A DNA stretch of 36,154 nt from Armatimonadota bacterium (GCA_020850315.1 JADZEY010000050.1:1-36154), one strand, 5' to 3'; positions 1-8,909 are shown, counted from the first letter of the stretch. The notes: generated by a model not told the origin, from the letters alone. Program-made: numbers and translations.

Positions 1-2682
1 ACAACCAGTGCATCAAAAGCCAATAACAACATTAGCTTAGGCAGCTCGGCCATTGATAAAGGGGTCTTGTACAAATTCACTCCTGCTGGAATTTCGCTTT
101 CTGGCAATACTGCTCAAGGCGGTACAACCAGTATGGTGAATGGGGATAATCTTCTTTCTGGCAAGAAAGTACAGCGTTATTTGTCAACCGCATTTACCCC
201 TTTCACAATGAAGCCGTACAGTGGGTGTCTGCCTGCAAAGTACACCATCACTATTAGCGGGGCTAGTGCTGCTGAATATACTGCCTCTCCAAACTCAGGC
301 ATATTGAGTGTGGGGCAAACACTCACACCAACCATCAATTTTCGCCCGACCAACGCCGGGGTTCGCCCAGCAGTGTTAACGTTCTCCGATGGAACAGTCA
401 CACGCACGTTCAACCTTGTTGGCGCGGGCACCACCCGCCTAACCTGGGCTGGGAACACCGCGCAAGGTGGCACGCCAAACTTGGTAACCAACAAGGACAC
501 GCTGCTGAACAACAGCCGTGTTGATCGGCTGATACCAGGCTTCTTCAAGCCGATTGATATTGCCGTTGCGGCCAACGTCACCGCGCCAAACGCCCCGGTT
601 ACTGTCACCATTGTTGACTCCACAGGGCTGGATCAGTACAAGGTGATGGACCCGAACGGCAATCCGGTCAGCAGTGCCAATTTCTCAGTCCCACAAGGGA
701 CAACCTTCAGCCCGAACATCCGGTTCTTGGGAACAGGGGTGGGCTACCAGCGTGGTTCCATCACGGTGAGTGCCGAAGGTGAGACGCGGTTCTTTATCCT
801 GAACGCTTACTCGGTTGCTGCCGGTGGCGAGTTCTACATTGGGAGCGAGCGGATTGGCGCAACCAGCCAGATATTCCAGAAAGATTACATCTGCGTTGGC
901 GAAGCAGTCCAGAGCTACCCGGTGGATATCAAAAACGTTGGCGATGGCTTCTTCAACATCACCAAGATTGATGTCTTCCAGACCGATAGCATCTATGCAC
1001 AAGGGGTTCCGCGCTACGCGTTGCTGCGCGACCAGAACGGCAACCCTGTTCTTATCCATGACTACTCCTTCTCGGTGGACCCAGGCACCGCGCCGTTTAC
1101 CGCCGCAAACGCCACGCAGTTCCCCATCCAGATTCCGTATCTGACCACGGGGCGCACCTACGTCAATTTCTGCCCGCAGCTTCCCGGCAAGCGCTTTGCC
1201 CGGATGTTCATCTACACCAACGGAGCAAACTTCACCGGTATTGACCCAGATGGCAATAGCGTGGACGGGCTGCTGGTGGTGGATGTGTTTGGCCGTGGGC
1301 TTGGCGCGTTTGCCAGCGATGAAAACAGCAACACGCTTCCCAACACCGTGACCTTCCCGAAAACAATGATTGGGAAGACCACTACCAAGACCGTCAGCAT
1401 CTGCAACACCGGGGCTTGCGATTTGCGGATCGGCAAACAGCAGTTCCGCATCATCAATGGCGACGTGAAGGAGTTCAAGATTCTGGATGCCTTTGGCGGA
1501 ATTGCCGTGGACGCAAACCCGAGCAACGAAACATGGGTGCTTCCGCCCGATAGCTGCGCCAGCATTACCTTCAGCTTTACTCCATCGCGCAGTGGCTCGC
1601 GCCGGGTAAGCCTGCAACTGCAAACCAACGACTCCGCGTTGGTGAACAACAACATCGAGCGCGGGGCCTACTACTGGGATTTGGTTGGCGTTGGCAGCAT
1701 CGGGATTGAAACGCGCGACGTTGCAATCAGCCCAGCAGTGATTGATAGCCCAAGCGGCGAAGAACCAAGCAGCAGCGCAATGGCCGAAAACACCACCAGT
1801 GAGTTGGTGGTCATCAAGGATATTGTGATTAGCGGAACGGATGCCGCCGAGTTTGCGATGAACCCGCTGAAGCCCTGGCCAGCACTGCCGTTCGCGATTG
1901 ACCCGGGACAGTCGGTTGAGTTGGCGGTGATCCACACGCCAGCCACCGGAAGCCAGCCGGGGCCACGCAACGCCGTGCTGTTGCTGATTACCGAGGGGGG
2001 TGATACGATGGTGGTGAACATCGCCGGCGAAGCCGCAACGCGGACTATTGCCGCCGCTCCGTCGTCACTGTTCGATAACGTGACGGTGGCCGTCGGGAAG
2101 GTCTCGCGGCAGACGGTGATGATTACCAACAGCGGAACCACCGCACTGCGGCTGGGAACCACAACCATCACCGGCCCAACCGCAACCGACTACACACTGG
2201 GCCGCGTGCCGCGGACCGTGCTGGCACCGGGCCAGACGGAGTATATGGAGGTAACGTACCGCCCGCTGAACAAAGGGGCAAGCAGCGCACTGCTGACCAT
2301 CAACAGCAATGCCACCAACGGCGCGGTGACGGTGCAGTTGGGGGGAACCGCCACAAAAATTGGCGGAACAGAAACCCTCGGAACTGGCCTGGCAAACGGC
2401 GAAGAAATCAGCGAGGCAGCAGGGGTGAAACTGTGGCAAAGCCGCCCGAACCCAGGCCGCGACTTGGTGGAGATTCGGTACAGCATTGCCGAGAAAGGTG
2501 AGGTGGCGTTGGTGCTGTTCGATGAGCGTGGCAAGCAGGTGATGGTGCTGGATGCAGGGGAACGTGAGTTGGGCGAACACGGAACTGTGTTCAGCGTTGC
2601 GGGCTTGGCAAGCGGAACCTACCACTACCGCTTGGTCAGCGGCGGCCAAACACTGGTGCGGACGCTGACAGTAATCAAGTAG
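1..2682 (+). CDS. Secreted ASH/choice-of-anchor-D repeat protein with T9SS sorting domain (5' end outside window)
   Basis: The reading frame is open from base 1, so the start lies upstream; the TTG at 67 is not a credible start. About 893 residues are visible. They hold two tandem modules that both open with GNTAQGGT (near bases 106 and 448), then immunoglobulin-like ASH/choice-of-anchor-D repeats around bases 1340-1650, 1720-2040 and 2060-2350, recognisable by 'V.ITNSGTTAL', 'L.PG.....V.Y.P' and 'L.I.SN'. The last 85 or so residues form a T9SS type A sorting domain: 'SRPNPGRD', then 'YSIAEKGEVALVLFDERG' and 'LASGTYHYRLVSGG'. By family knowledge it is exported through the Sec system and then T9SS, and anchored or released at the surface. 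The first 100 residues use AT-richer codons than the rest and end in the 'DKGxxYKFTPA' boundary also present in the next gene. The binding partner is unknown. Confidence 0.88.
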   Translation, partial: TTSASKANNNISLGSSAIDKGVLYKFTPAGISLSGNTAQGGTTSMVNGDNLLSGKKVQRYLSTAFTPFTMKPYSGCLPAKYTITISGASAAEYTASPNSGILSVGQTLTPTINFRPTNAGVRPAVLTFSDGTVTRTFNLVGAGTTRLTWAGNTAQGGTPNLVTNKDTLLNNSRVDRLIPGFFKPIDIAVAANVTAPNAPVTVTIVDSTGLDQYKVMDPNGNPVSSANFSVPQGTTFSPNIRFLGTGVGYQRGSITVSAEGETRFFILNAYSVAAGGEFYIGSERIGATSQIFQKDYICVGEAVQSYPVDIKNVGDGFFNITKIDVFQTDSIYAQGVPRYALLRDQNGNPVLIHDYSFSVDPGTAPFTAANATQFPIQIPYLTTGRTYVNFCPQLPGKRFARMFIYTNGANFTGIDPDGNSVDGLLVVDVFGRGLGAFASDENSNTLPNTVTFPKTMIGKTTTKTVSICNTGACDLRIGKQQFRIINGDVKEFKILDAFGGIAVDANPSNETWVLPPDSCASITFSFTPSRSGSRRVSLQLQTNDSALVNNNIERGAYYWDLVGVGSIGIETRDVAISPAVIDSPSGEEPSSSAMAENTTSELVVIKDIVISGTDAAEFAMNPLKPWPALPFAIDPGQSVELAVIHTPATGSQPGPRNAVLLLITEGGDTMVVNIAGEAATRTIAAAPSSLFDNVTVAVGKVSRQTVMITNSGTTALRLGTTTITGPTATDYTLGRVPRTVLAPGQTEYMEVTYRPLNKGASSALLTINSNATNGAVTVQLGGTATKIGGTETLGTGLANGEEISEAAGVKLWQSRPNPGRDLVEIRYSIAEKGEVALVLFDERGKQVMVLDAGERELGEHGTVFSVAGLASGTYHYRLVSGGQTLVRTLTVIK

Positions 2683-2704
2683 AAGCTACGGCTGGGATGA
2701 TAGC

Positions 2705-2740
2705 AATCGGGGCAACCTTCCTGTGAAGGTTGCCCCGATT
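2705..2740 (+). terminator. Strong intrinsic terminator hairpin
   Basis: A perfect 16-bp stem (2705-2720 with 2725-2740) closes a CTGT tetraloop 22 bases after the upstream stop codon. The sequence after it (ATTATTGTGTTTT) is only moderately T-rich. It separates the large ASH-repeat gene from the next co-directional gene, so the latter probably has its own promoter. Confidence 0.85.
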
Positions 2741-2773
2741 AGCATTATTGTGTTTTGTGGATCGTCAAGGAAG

Positions 2774-2814
2774 TGCCACTTTTGCCGATAGTGGCAATTG
2801 CCCGGTGGGGCAAT
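2774..2814 (+). promoter_or_regulatory. Leader with promoter-like element and two small hairpins
   Basis: CACTTTTGCCGA (2777-2788) differs at two of twelve positions from the TACTTTTGCCGC found at 8299 and, on the minus strand, at 33488. It lies about 84 bases before the preferred start of the next gene. It sits inside a 7-bp stem (TGCCACT/AGTGGCA) and is followed directly by a second 7-bp stem with a GGTG loop (2797-2814). Promoter or leader regulation is inferred. Confidence 0.3.
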
Positions 2815-2871
2815 CGCCAACGACCCCACGGTAAACGAACTACACCTGCATCAAGCAAAACCAGTATTGCG

Positions 2872-3825
2872 ATGACTTTATCCCCCCTTTGGCTATTTGG
2901 CATAGTGATGTTAACCCTCACGTTGCCTGCCTCTGTTTGGAGCAGATTGAACTATAACTTCTCGGTGACTACAAGCATGGAAGGGGTGTTACCTCTGACA
3001 TCGCCTGTCCAAACGCATAGCACGTATGCTGGTGCCACTGGGCCGAATGGCTCTCCTTCAAAAACAGTAGATGTTCCTCTTCCATTTCCATTTACATTTA
3101 ATGGAGTGAAATATAGCACGGTAGGCATCAGTAATGAGGGAGTTATTAGACTGGGAGAGCCTACGGCACCTGAAAGTGGTGATAATGATTTAACGCAAGG
3201 TGTATCCCCAATGATTGCACCATTTTGGGATAAGATGAGAGTTGGTTCGCGCTCCGGATCGTTGATACGGTATGGTAATTACGGAAAGCACCCACGCCGA
3301 ATTTTTATAGTTGAATATCACAATATGGCGTTAGGAAGTGGTGGTAATGGAATAGTGACCCAAGCCACGTTTCAGATTCGTTTATATGAAAAAACCAATG
3401 TGATTGAATTCTATTATGAAAACATGGAGCCATCGAATACTGTTGGCTGGATGAATGGGTCAATACTTACCAGTGCTTCAATCGGTATTGCACAGGGAAA
3501 ATCATTTATTAGCATTACGCCAAACGGTAGTAAAGCAACTGCAAGCACGACCATAGCAAATAATGCTATCAATCTTATTACGCACCCGATCAATAAAGGA
3601 ACAGCATATAAATTTACTCCGGCCTCTGCTGTTAAAGCAATCAAAATGTCCGAACCACTACACAGCAAGGCGCAATCGTGTGGTGTCACCCCTACTGTTC
3701 AGCAAAACGACGATAGCAGTAAGGAGAATGGTATGACAGATAATGATGAACAGAAGCATGATATTCGAGAAGTGAGCATCCAGAAAGAACCCTCCAATAG
3801 CCAAGAAAAAATTGGCTGGGAGTAA
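2872..3825 (+). CDS. Secreted protein related to the N-terminal domain of the upstream ASH-repeat protein
   Basis: I chose the ATG at 2872 because it starts a signal peptide (MTLSPLWLFGIVMLTLTLPASVWS); the frame is open further up to a TTG at 2755. The product has 317 residues. The mature part looks like an all-beta domain ('VPLPFPFTFNGVKYSTVGISNEG', 'APFWDKM', 'IFIVEYHNM', 'FQIRLYEKTNVIEFYYENM'), a pattern common at the N-terminus of FCB surface proteins. It ends with 'NNAINLITHPINKGTAYKFTPAS', closely matching the first residues visible in the preceding gene. After that comes a roughly 65-residue charged tail with no sorting domain. Base composition is clearly AT-richer than the neighbours. 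It could be a truncated or decaying duplicate of the upstream gene's 5' part, or an independent stand-alone domain. Substrate or ligand is unknown. Confidence 0.7.
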   Translation: MTLSPLWLFGIVMLTLTLPASVWSRLNYNFSVTTSMEGVLPLTSPVQTHSTYAGATGPNGSPSKTVDVPLPFPFTFNGVKYSTVGISNEGVIRLGEPTAPESGDNDLTQGVSPMIAPFWDKMRVGSRSGSLIRYGNYGKHPRRIFIVEYHNMALGSGGNGIVTQATFQIRLYEKTNVIEFYYENMEPSNTVGWMNGSILTSASIGIAQGKSFISITPNGSKATASTTIANNAINLITHPINKGTAYKFTPASAVKAIKMSEPLHSKAQSCGVTPTVQQNDDSSKENGMTDNDEQKHDIREVSIQKEPSNSQEKIGWE

Positions 3826-3901
3826 GCAGAATATCTGCGCCGAAACAGCAGTGCAAGCCTATATCTGGCGCGGGGTAACAAGAAAAAAGAAAGCTGTGCG
3901 G

Positions 3902-6900
3902 CTATACCTGCGTGGCAATTCGTAGTTCCCCAACGCGGCAGGTGGTCTGGTAGTCGCAGTTGCGGCACACCTCGTTGACGTTGCGCGTGGTGACGTGATA
4001 CTCCCCAGCGGCAATCCCCGCCACGTACTCACGTGCCTTCTGGAAAACATCATCAATCACCTGCTGAAGTTCATCTGCGTTTCCAATCGCTTTCGCGCTC
4101 GCCTTTTTTTGCTTCCCAGTCACTACCTCATGCAGATCGGTCGGGACGAACATGTACTTCGGTTCAATCTCCATCTCGCGCGTTTTCAGGCGGTAGTACA
4201 AGGCTCCGGCGGGATGGACTCGATCCAGCGGAATGCCAAATTTTTCGGCCAGCATCTGCCGCACCACTTCCAAGTAGATCATCAACTGAAGGCTGGTTCC
4301 TTCGGCCACCTGCTTGGCTGTTGGCGGTGTTCCGGTCTTGTAGTCGGCAACGGCAAACACTATCTCACCCTCGGTCTGCAGCATCTCCACCCGGTCAATG
4401 CGGCCACGCAGGTTCACCCCCTGGGCCTGGATGCCATGATCCACCGAAAGCTGGTGGTCGAATCCGCCGCTGCGGTCGTTGTTCTGGCCAAAAGCAACTT
4501 CAAAGAATGAGGGGATCAGTGCCCGCTGATCTCCGGGCCCAATGGTGTCCTGCCGTACCCACTGGGTCAGCAATCCATCAAACAGATCGCCCCCCAACAA
4601 TCGCTCCTGATCCAGACTCCAGTAGGGGTGCTCAAAGACGATTCCTTTGATCTCCTCGGCAGCAATCTCCCGCGCCCGCTCGATAGCAAACGTTTGGTGT
4701 TCGGGGGTGATGGGAAGCATCCCCTGTTCTTTCAGTTCGGTGTAGAGTTTGAACAGAACTGAGTGAATCAGTTGCCCCCGCTCCAGCGGCGTAAGGGTGA
4801 CATCGTAGTCGGTGGGGGTGCTTGCGCGCACCACCCGCGCAGCAAGGTATTTGAACGGACAGCGTGCGTACAATTCCAACTGTGAGGTGGAGTATTCTGC
4901 GTTGCGGCGCTCGGCAATCGTGGCCTGCTCGTCTGGAGTTAGCACTGCGCCAACAACGCCACGGTACTCTGGCACTATCGCGGTGTCGGCTTCGGCAACG
5001 GCGTGTGCGCGCTCCCGCTCCACGGTGGCGGTGTGCTGAAGGTTCTCCAACATCCGTTCGGCATCGCCGGGGATTCGGGGGATTTCTTGGTTGTTCCAAA
5101 TCACCGCCCCAGCTTCTTCGGCCAATCCTTCCCACGTTTGAATCTCACCCAGAAACTCCATCCCCTCCGGCAGCGATTCCCCCCGCCGCGCACGGTCACG
5201 CAGCACCCGCAGTTCTTCCAGCATCAACACCTTTCCCGATTCTTCCAATGTGGTGATCCGGAGCAGTGCTTCAAGAAAGGGGGAGCGGACAAATGCTTGG
5301 TTGCCAGCAAACCGTGGCCAGGTTAGCACCAGGCGGTCGCGGAAGCTGGTGATTGCTTGGTAGAATGCCACACGCTCGCGCCGAAGGTGGCGGTCTTCCG
5401 CCTCGGGAAGCGGCTTCCCCAAAAATGCTTCCGGCATGTAGGTGCTGGGGAATTCGCCATCAACCAATCCGCACAAAATTACCACATCGAACTCCAGGCC
5501 TTGCATCTGCTCAACCGGCGCAACCAGCACGCCGTAATCGTGCTTCTCCCGAATCTGATAGAAGGCCATTGCCGCAGCGGTCCGCAGTTGATCCAAGTAG
5601 AAATCAAGATTGTGCAGGGCGTGTGCGCGGCTATCGGCTGGGGCGTGTGGCTGGTCGGCCAGTGTGGCTTCTGGAAGATCAGGGTCGGCAATGTTGCTGC
5701 TTGGTTCGGCGGGGCTGGTTGGCTCCGATTCTTCCAACTCTAAAAATTCCACCAACTCATCCAGCAGGCTCAGAAATTTTGCCAGTGCGCGGGTGTCCCG
5801 CTCGATTTCATCATGAACCCGTTGCCAATCTTGGCTGGCGCGGTTGCGGTCATCCAACAGCTGCCGAAGCTCCAGCAGATGCTCGGTTACTTTCAGCTTG
5901 GCAATCAACTTCAGGAACGCGCCACGGAACTCGGCAGGGGTCATCTTCCGGTCGAACTCTTCCAACGTCTGCTCCACCGCCACAAAGCTGCTGCGTGCGC
6001 GGGTAAGGGTTCTGGTTTCAGCCTCGATAACGTTCCGATCTTCGGGGTCGGCAACGCGCTCGATTCGTTGCTGCAGATACTCCAATCGGCGGGTGATGCG
6101 AAGCATCCAGCGGCGGCGGCCACGGGTGATCCGTAGCTTCCCGGCGGCATCGGTTAGCGCGGCGGGGTCAACGTCGTTTCCAAAACTGAGATAGGGGGAA
6201 CTGACCGCCCGCACAACATCGCGGCGGCTGAACTGGCCGGCAAGGATGTTCAGTGCCGAGAAAAGAGCCGTCACCAGTGCGTTGCTTTGCAGCGGGTAGC
6301 GTGCGGTGATGTTGGCAGGAATGCCGTGGCTGGCAAGTTGTTCGCGGAAAAGGTCAGCGTAGTTGTCCAGCCGAAGCGTGGTGATGCAGATTCGTTCCAG
6401 CGCAATCTGCTCATCCACCACCAGTGATTTCACCAACGAAGCAATCCCCTGGGCTTCCTCCTGGCGTGAAAAAAAACCAACCGCGCGAATGAACGGGTCG
6501 AACTGGCGGTTGGGGATGCGTTGGTCGGTGCGGAACAAGTTGCGGCGCATGTGATGCTGGAACGGACGGCGTTCCTCTTCCGGGATATTGATCTGCATAT
6601 CATCCAGATCCAGCTTCTGAAATCCCGCAGCCGTTAAATGGCCCAGCACCCGCTGGAAATTCCCGTACAGCGGGCCGTTAGCTTCCTCATAATCAAAATA
6701 GACCATCACGTTCAAGCCATCCACCAACCCAAGCTGTTGGATATGGCCGATCTCGGGAAACGTGAACTCATTGAAGCCATAAAACAACACCGTCTGGACG
6801 TTCGGATAGGCGCGGCGGAAGGTGGCGGCGCGGTCGCGGAACAGCTCGCTGTTCAGGAAGAAGAGTTTCCCGGGATAATCGCTCCAACGGTTGCGCAGAA

Positions 6901-7432
6901 GCTCCAGATAGCGGCTGTAGATCTGGTACAGGTCGCTCAGTTTTGCTTGGTCGTAGCCTTCGCTTTCGGCTTTGTCGAAATTTTCGCGGGTGTATTCAAT
7001 ATCTCGCTGAAAATCGGAAGGGAGGATTCCATCGGCGCGGATGCCGTTGATAACGCGGGTGATCCGTTCCACCACGCCAAGCGTTGGTGTGCCGCCGCGC
7101 CCGTAGTAGCTAAGGTCCACGCTCTTCATGGCGCGGTCAATCAGCGCAATCTGGATTTCGGGGCCCACGTCGCGCCGTGCGGTTGCCAGCCGGTCGTGGA
7201 ACTGGGTCACGTAACTCCGCACGGTGTGAATTGGCAGCCGCCCGATGGGCCGCTTGGTTTGCCGGAAATGTTCTTCCGTCAACGTCCGCTCTACATCGCG
7301 TCCGTACCGGAACGTTGGCACAACGAACAGATAGGAAGAAAGCTGCATCCCGGTGGCCGCATGAAGCACGATCTCCCGGAAATCAACCGAGCTAAAAATG
7401 GGGGTGGTGGAGTTGTACAGAAGCTGTGGCAT
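3902..7432 (-). CDS. AddB/RexB-like PD-(D/E)XK exonuclease with Fe-S cysteine cluster
   Basis: The protein has 1,176 residues, close to AddB length, and starts MPQLLYNSTT. The C-terminal nuclease domain shows D1013 in 'GRIDRVE', D1030-Y-K1032 in 'ADYKTG', and Q1049-x3-Y1053. This is the arrangement of RecB/AddB-family nucleases. C858 in 'YARCPF' with C1156, C1159 and C1165 matches the split four-cysteine 4Fe-4S 'staple' known in AddB and Cas4-type nucleases. The middle contains 'QGLEFDVVILCGLVDGEFP', a UvrD-type helicase motif, and a long charged helical stretch. I find no Walker A motif in the N-terminal 'YLFVVPTF' region, so the helicase half may be inactive. Its likely role is end resection in double-strand break repair with an AddA-type helicase, but no such gene is in the window. 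There is no clear Shine-Dalgarno sequence. It converges with the upstream plus-strand gene. Confidence 0.82.
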   Translation of the reverse strand: MPQLLYNSTTPIFSSVDFREIVLHAATGMQLSSYLFVVPTFRYGRDVERTLTEEHFRQTKRPIGRLPIHTVRSYVTQFHDRLATARRDVGPEIQIALIDRAMKSVDLSYYGRGGTPTLGVVERITRVINGIRADGILPSDFQRDIEYTRENFDKAESEGYDQAKLSDLYQIYSRYLELLRNRWSDYPGKLFFLNSELFRDRAATFRRAYPNVQTVLFYGFNEFTFPEIGHIQQLGLVDGLNVMVYFDYEEANGPLYGNFQRVLGHLTAAGFQKLDLDDMQINIPEEERRPFQHHMRRNLFRTDQRIPNRQFDPFIRAVGFFSRQEEAQGIASLVKSLVVDEQIALERICITTLRLDNYADLFREQLASHGIPANITARYPLQSNALVTALFSALNILAGQFSRRDVVRAVSSPYLSFGNDVDPAALTDAAGKLRITRGRRRWMLRITRRLEYLQQRIERVADPEDRNVIEAETRTLTRARSSFVAVEQTLEEFDRKMTPAEFRGAFLKLIAKLKVTEHLLELRQLLDDRNRASQDWQRVHDEIERDTRALAKFLSLLDELVEFLELEESEPTSPAEPSSNIADPDLPEATLADQPHAPADSRAHALHNLDFYLDQLRTAAAMAFYQIREKHDYGVLVAPVEQMQGLEFDVVILCGLVDGEFPSTYMPEAFLGKPLPEAEDRHLRRERVAFYQAITSFRDRLVLTWPRFAGNQAFVRSPFLEALLRITTLEESGKVLMLEELRVLRDRARRGESLPEGMEFLGEIQTWEGLAEEAGAVIWNNQEIPRIPGDAERMLENLQHTATVERERAHAVAEADTAIVPEYRGVVGAVLTPDEQATIAERRNAEYSTSQLELYARCPFKYLAARVVRASTPTDYDVTLTPLERGQLIHSVLFKLYTELKEQGMLPITPEHQTFAIERAREIAAEEIKGIVFEHPYWSLDQERLLGGDLFDGLLTQWVRQDTIGPGDQRALIPSFFEVAFGQNNDRSGGFDHQLSVDHGIQAQGVNLRGRIDRVEMLQTEGEIVFAVADYKTGTPPTAKQVAEGTSLQLMIYLEVVRQMLAEKFGIPLDRVHPAGALYYRLKTREMEIEPKYMFVPTDLHEVVTGKQKKASAKAIGNADELQQVIDDVFQKAREYVAGIAAGEYHVTTRNVNEVCRNCDYQTTCRVGELRIATQV

Positions 7433-7437
7433 AGTCC

Positions 7438-7472
7438 GGTTGTCGGTTGTTGGGAATCAGTTGTTGGTTATC
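7438..7472. repeat. Degenerate heptamer tandem repeat (GGTTGTY family), 5 units
   Basis: Five consecutive 7-bp units read GGTTGTC, GGTTGTT, GGGAATC, AGTTGTT and GGTTATC. They begin 5 bases upstream of the nuclease start codon on the other strand, so they occupy its leader. The 7-bp period matches the other intergenic arrays in this window. Confidence 0.6.
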
Positions 7473-7716
7473 GCCTGCGTGTGCAGTGCAGCCGGCCAGA
7501 GAGAAAAAGAACGTTGGAACAACGCGTGGAGCGCGGTACGCACGCAGCAGCAGGGGCTTGGCAAAACGCAAATCGTTCAGCTACGCAAGTGGGAATCGGA
7601 TGCTGCCCAACCGATAGGTGCTGCTGCTATCTTGGAATCACCAGCCAGCCGAACCGCTGCGTTGGCTTGCTTGCCAGAAACCAGAATCATTCACCAAACA
7701 ACGCACACACAACACC

Positions 7717-8244
7717 ATGGAGACCACAATGGAGACCACAGTTGAAACAGCAACGTTCTACCCGCTTGCGGTTGGGAACAGTTGGACGTATCAGATGAAC
7801 AACGGCGACGGCTTCACAAACCGAGTGACAGCGGCCAACGGAGCCGACACCTTCACGATGGTGAACTCCATCCTATCCATTGACCAATATATCCGCAAGG
7901 AGGGGGAGTGCTATCTGGCCGACAATTTTGAGCCAGGAAATTTCCAGCCCCTGCTTCGCGACGACGTGAAGGTTGGCGACACGTGGGAAATCCACTACAA
8001 AGCTAACGGCTTTGAGAACATCTTGGTGATGGCTGTGAAAGAAACCGAGGCCAGCAAGGACGTTGCTGGCAAACTCTACAAGGAAGTGATGATGATTGAG
8101 GGGGAGAGCAAAATGCTGATGAATGGCAACCTGATCGCGCTGAACTTCTTCACCCAATACTACTACGCCCGCGGGATTGGGCTGATCTTGACCACTTCGT
8201 CGGTGGGGGATAGCATGGCGTTGGTTGGCTACCAACTGCACTAA
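7717..8244 (+). CDS. Unrecognised cytoplasmic protein, FYPLAVGNSWTY type
   Basis: I prefer the ATG at 7717 (175 residues). A second in-frame ATG lies 12 bases on, inside a duplicated ATGGAGACCACA, and upstream extension to 7618 gives an implausible peptide. 'FYPLAVGNSWTYQMNNGD' opens the protein, followed by beta-strand-rich sequence including 'DDVKVGDTWEIHYKANG', 'GKLYKEVMMIEGESKML' and 'YYYARGIGLILTT'. This 'xYPLxxGNxWxY ... ARGIGLI' pattern is familiar from uncharacterised FCB proteins, often lipoproteins. Here I see neither a signal peptide nor a lipobox. No function is assigned. Confidence 0.68.
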   Translation: METTMETTVETATFYPLAVGNSWTYQMNNGDGFTNRVTAANGADTFTMVNSILSIDQYIRKEGECYLADNFEPGNFQPLLRDDVKVGDTWEIHYKANGFENILVMAVKETEASKDVAGKLYKEVMMIEGESKMLMNGNLIALNFFTQYYYARGIGLILTTSSVGDSMALVGYQLH

Positions 8245-8298
8245 ATTCAACGGCAACAGGCGTTCGGATGAACGCTGGAATCCGAGCGAAGGATGTTG

Positions 8299-8310
8299 TA
8301 CTTTTGCCGC
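8299..8310 (+). promoter_or_regulatory. Bacteroidota-type -7 promoter element, TACTTTTGCCGC
   Basis: TACTTTTG fits the TAnnTTTG -7 consensus, and the same 12-mer occurs before the fibre gene (33477-33488, minus). It lies about 140 bases before the cupin start. No convincing -33 TTTG is visible at 19-20 bp spacing. A short hairpin (GCGTTC-GGAT-GAACGC, 8260-8275) precedes it. Confidence 0.4.
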
Positions 8311-8450
8311 CGACTACTGATGATTTTCAGTCAGTCTGCACCGCGAATCAGCCTAGGCCGTTGGCTTGGGCTGGTTCGTTTGTGGGCGTTGTGCCCCGGC
8401 GCACATGTTGAACAGGCTATTTTTTTTATCACACATCCCGCACAACAACC

Positions 8451-8816
8451 ATGCTGCAGAAAATCAATCTTGCCGAAGCACTCAGCCACATCACCAGCCA
8501 CTGGACGCCGGTAGTGGTTGGGGAATTAAATGGGCAACAAGTAAAGCTGGCAACACTGAAAGGTGAGTTCCTGTGGCATCACCACGAGCAGGAGGATGAG
8601 CTGTTCCTTGTGCTGAAAGGGACCTTGCTGATGCGATTGCGCGACCGTGATGTTCTGATCCACGCCGGGGAGTTTTTCATTGTCCCACGTGGTGTCGAGC
8701 ATCTGCCAGTGGCCGAGCAAGAAGTTCACCTGCTGCTGTTCGAGCCGGCCAGCACCGTGAACACCGGGAATATCCAGAACGAACGGACACTGGATGAATT
8801 GAAGCGGTTGGAGTAG
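8451..8816 (+). CDS. Small single-domain cupin protein
   Basis: The product is 121 residues, typical for a one-domain cupin. Cupin motif 1 is visible as 'HHHEQEDELFLVLKG', with metal-ligand histidines and a glutamate. Motif 2 is 'GEFFIVPRGVEHLPVA', with the third metal-site histidine. The fold is the beta-barrel of the mannose-6-phosphate-isomerase-like cupin group. Related small cupins bind a divalent metal, but their substrates vary too widely to assign one here. The start at 8451 is the only ATG before the domain and has no clear Shine-Dalgarno sequence. It is preceded by a roughly 200-bp leader with a promoter-like element and followed by a hairpin shared with the convergent DUF1501 gene. 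Confidence 0.88.
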   Translation: MLQKINLAEALSHITSHWTPVVVGELNGQQVKLATLKGEFLWHHHEQEDELFLVLKGTLLMRLRDRDVLIHAGEFFIVPRGVEHLPVAEQEVHLLLFEPASTVNTGNIQNERTLDELKRLE

Positions 8817-8909
8817 TGGTGGGAACTACTTCCGCTGGGCGGTAATTTCTACAACGACAGAGGTGAGAATCGTTTGGCCCGATTGGCTAAGTCGTAATCA
8901 TTAAATACC

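Noticed and set aside
685-1935. 416-codon minus-strand frame
   Set aside because: It lies wholly antisense to the ASH-repeat gene; its composition reflects GC-rich third positions of the true gene and shows no recognisable motif.
6638-7798. 386-codon plus-strand frame
   Set aside because: It is mostly antisense to the conserved nuclease gene and then overlaps the following gene in another frame.
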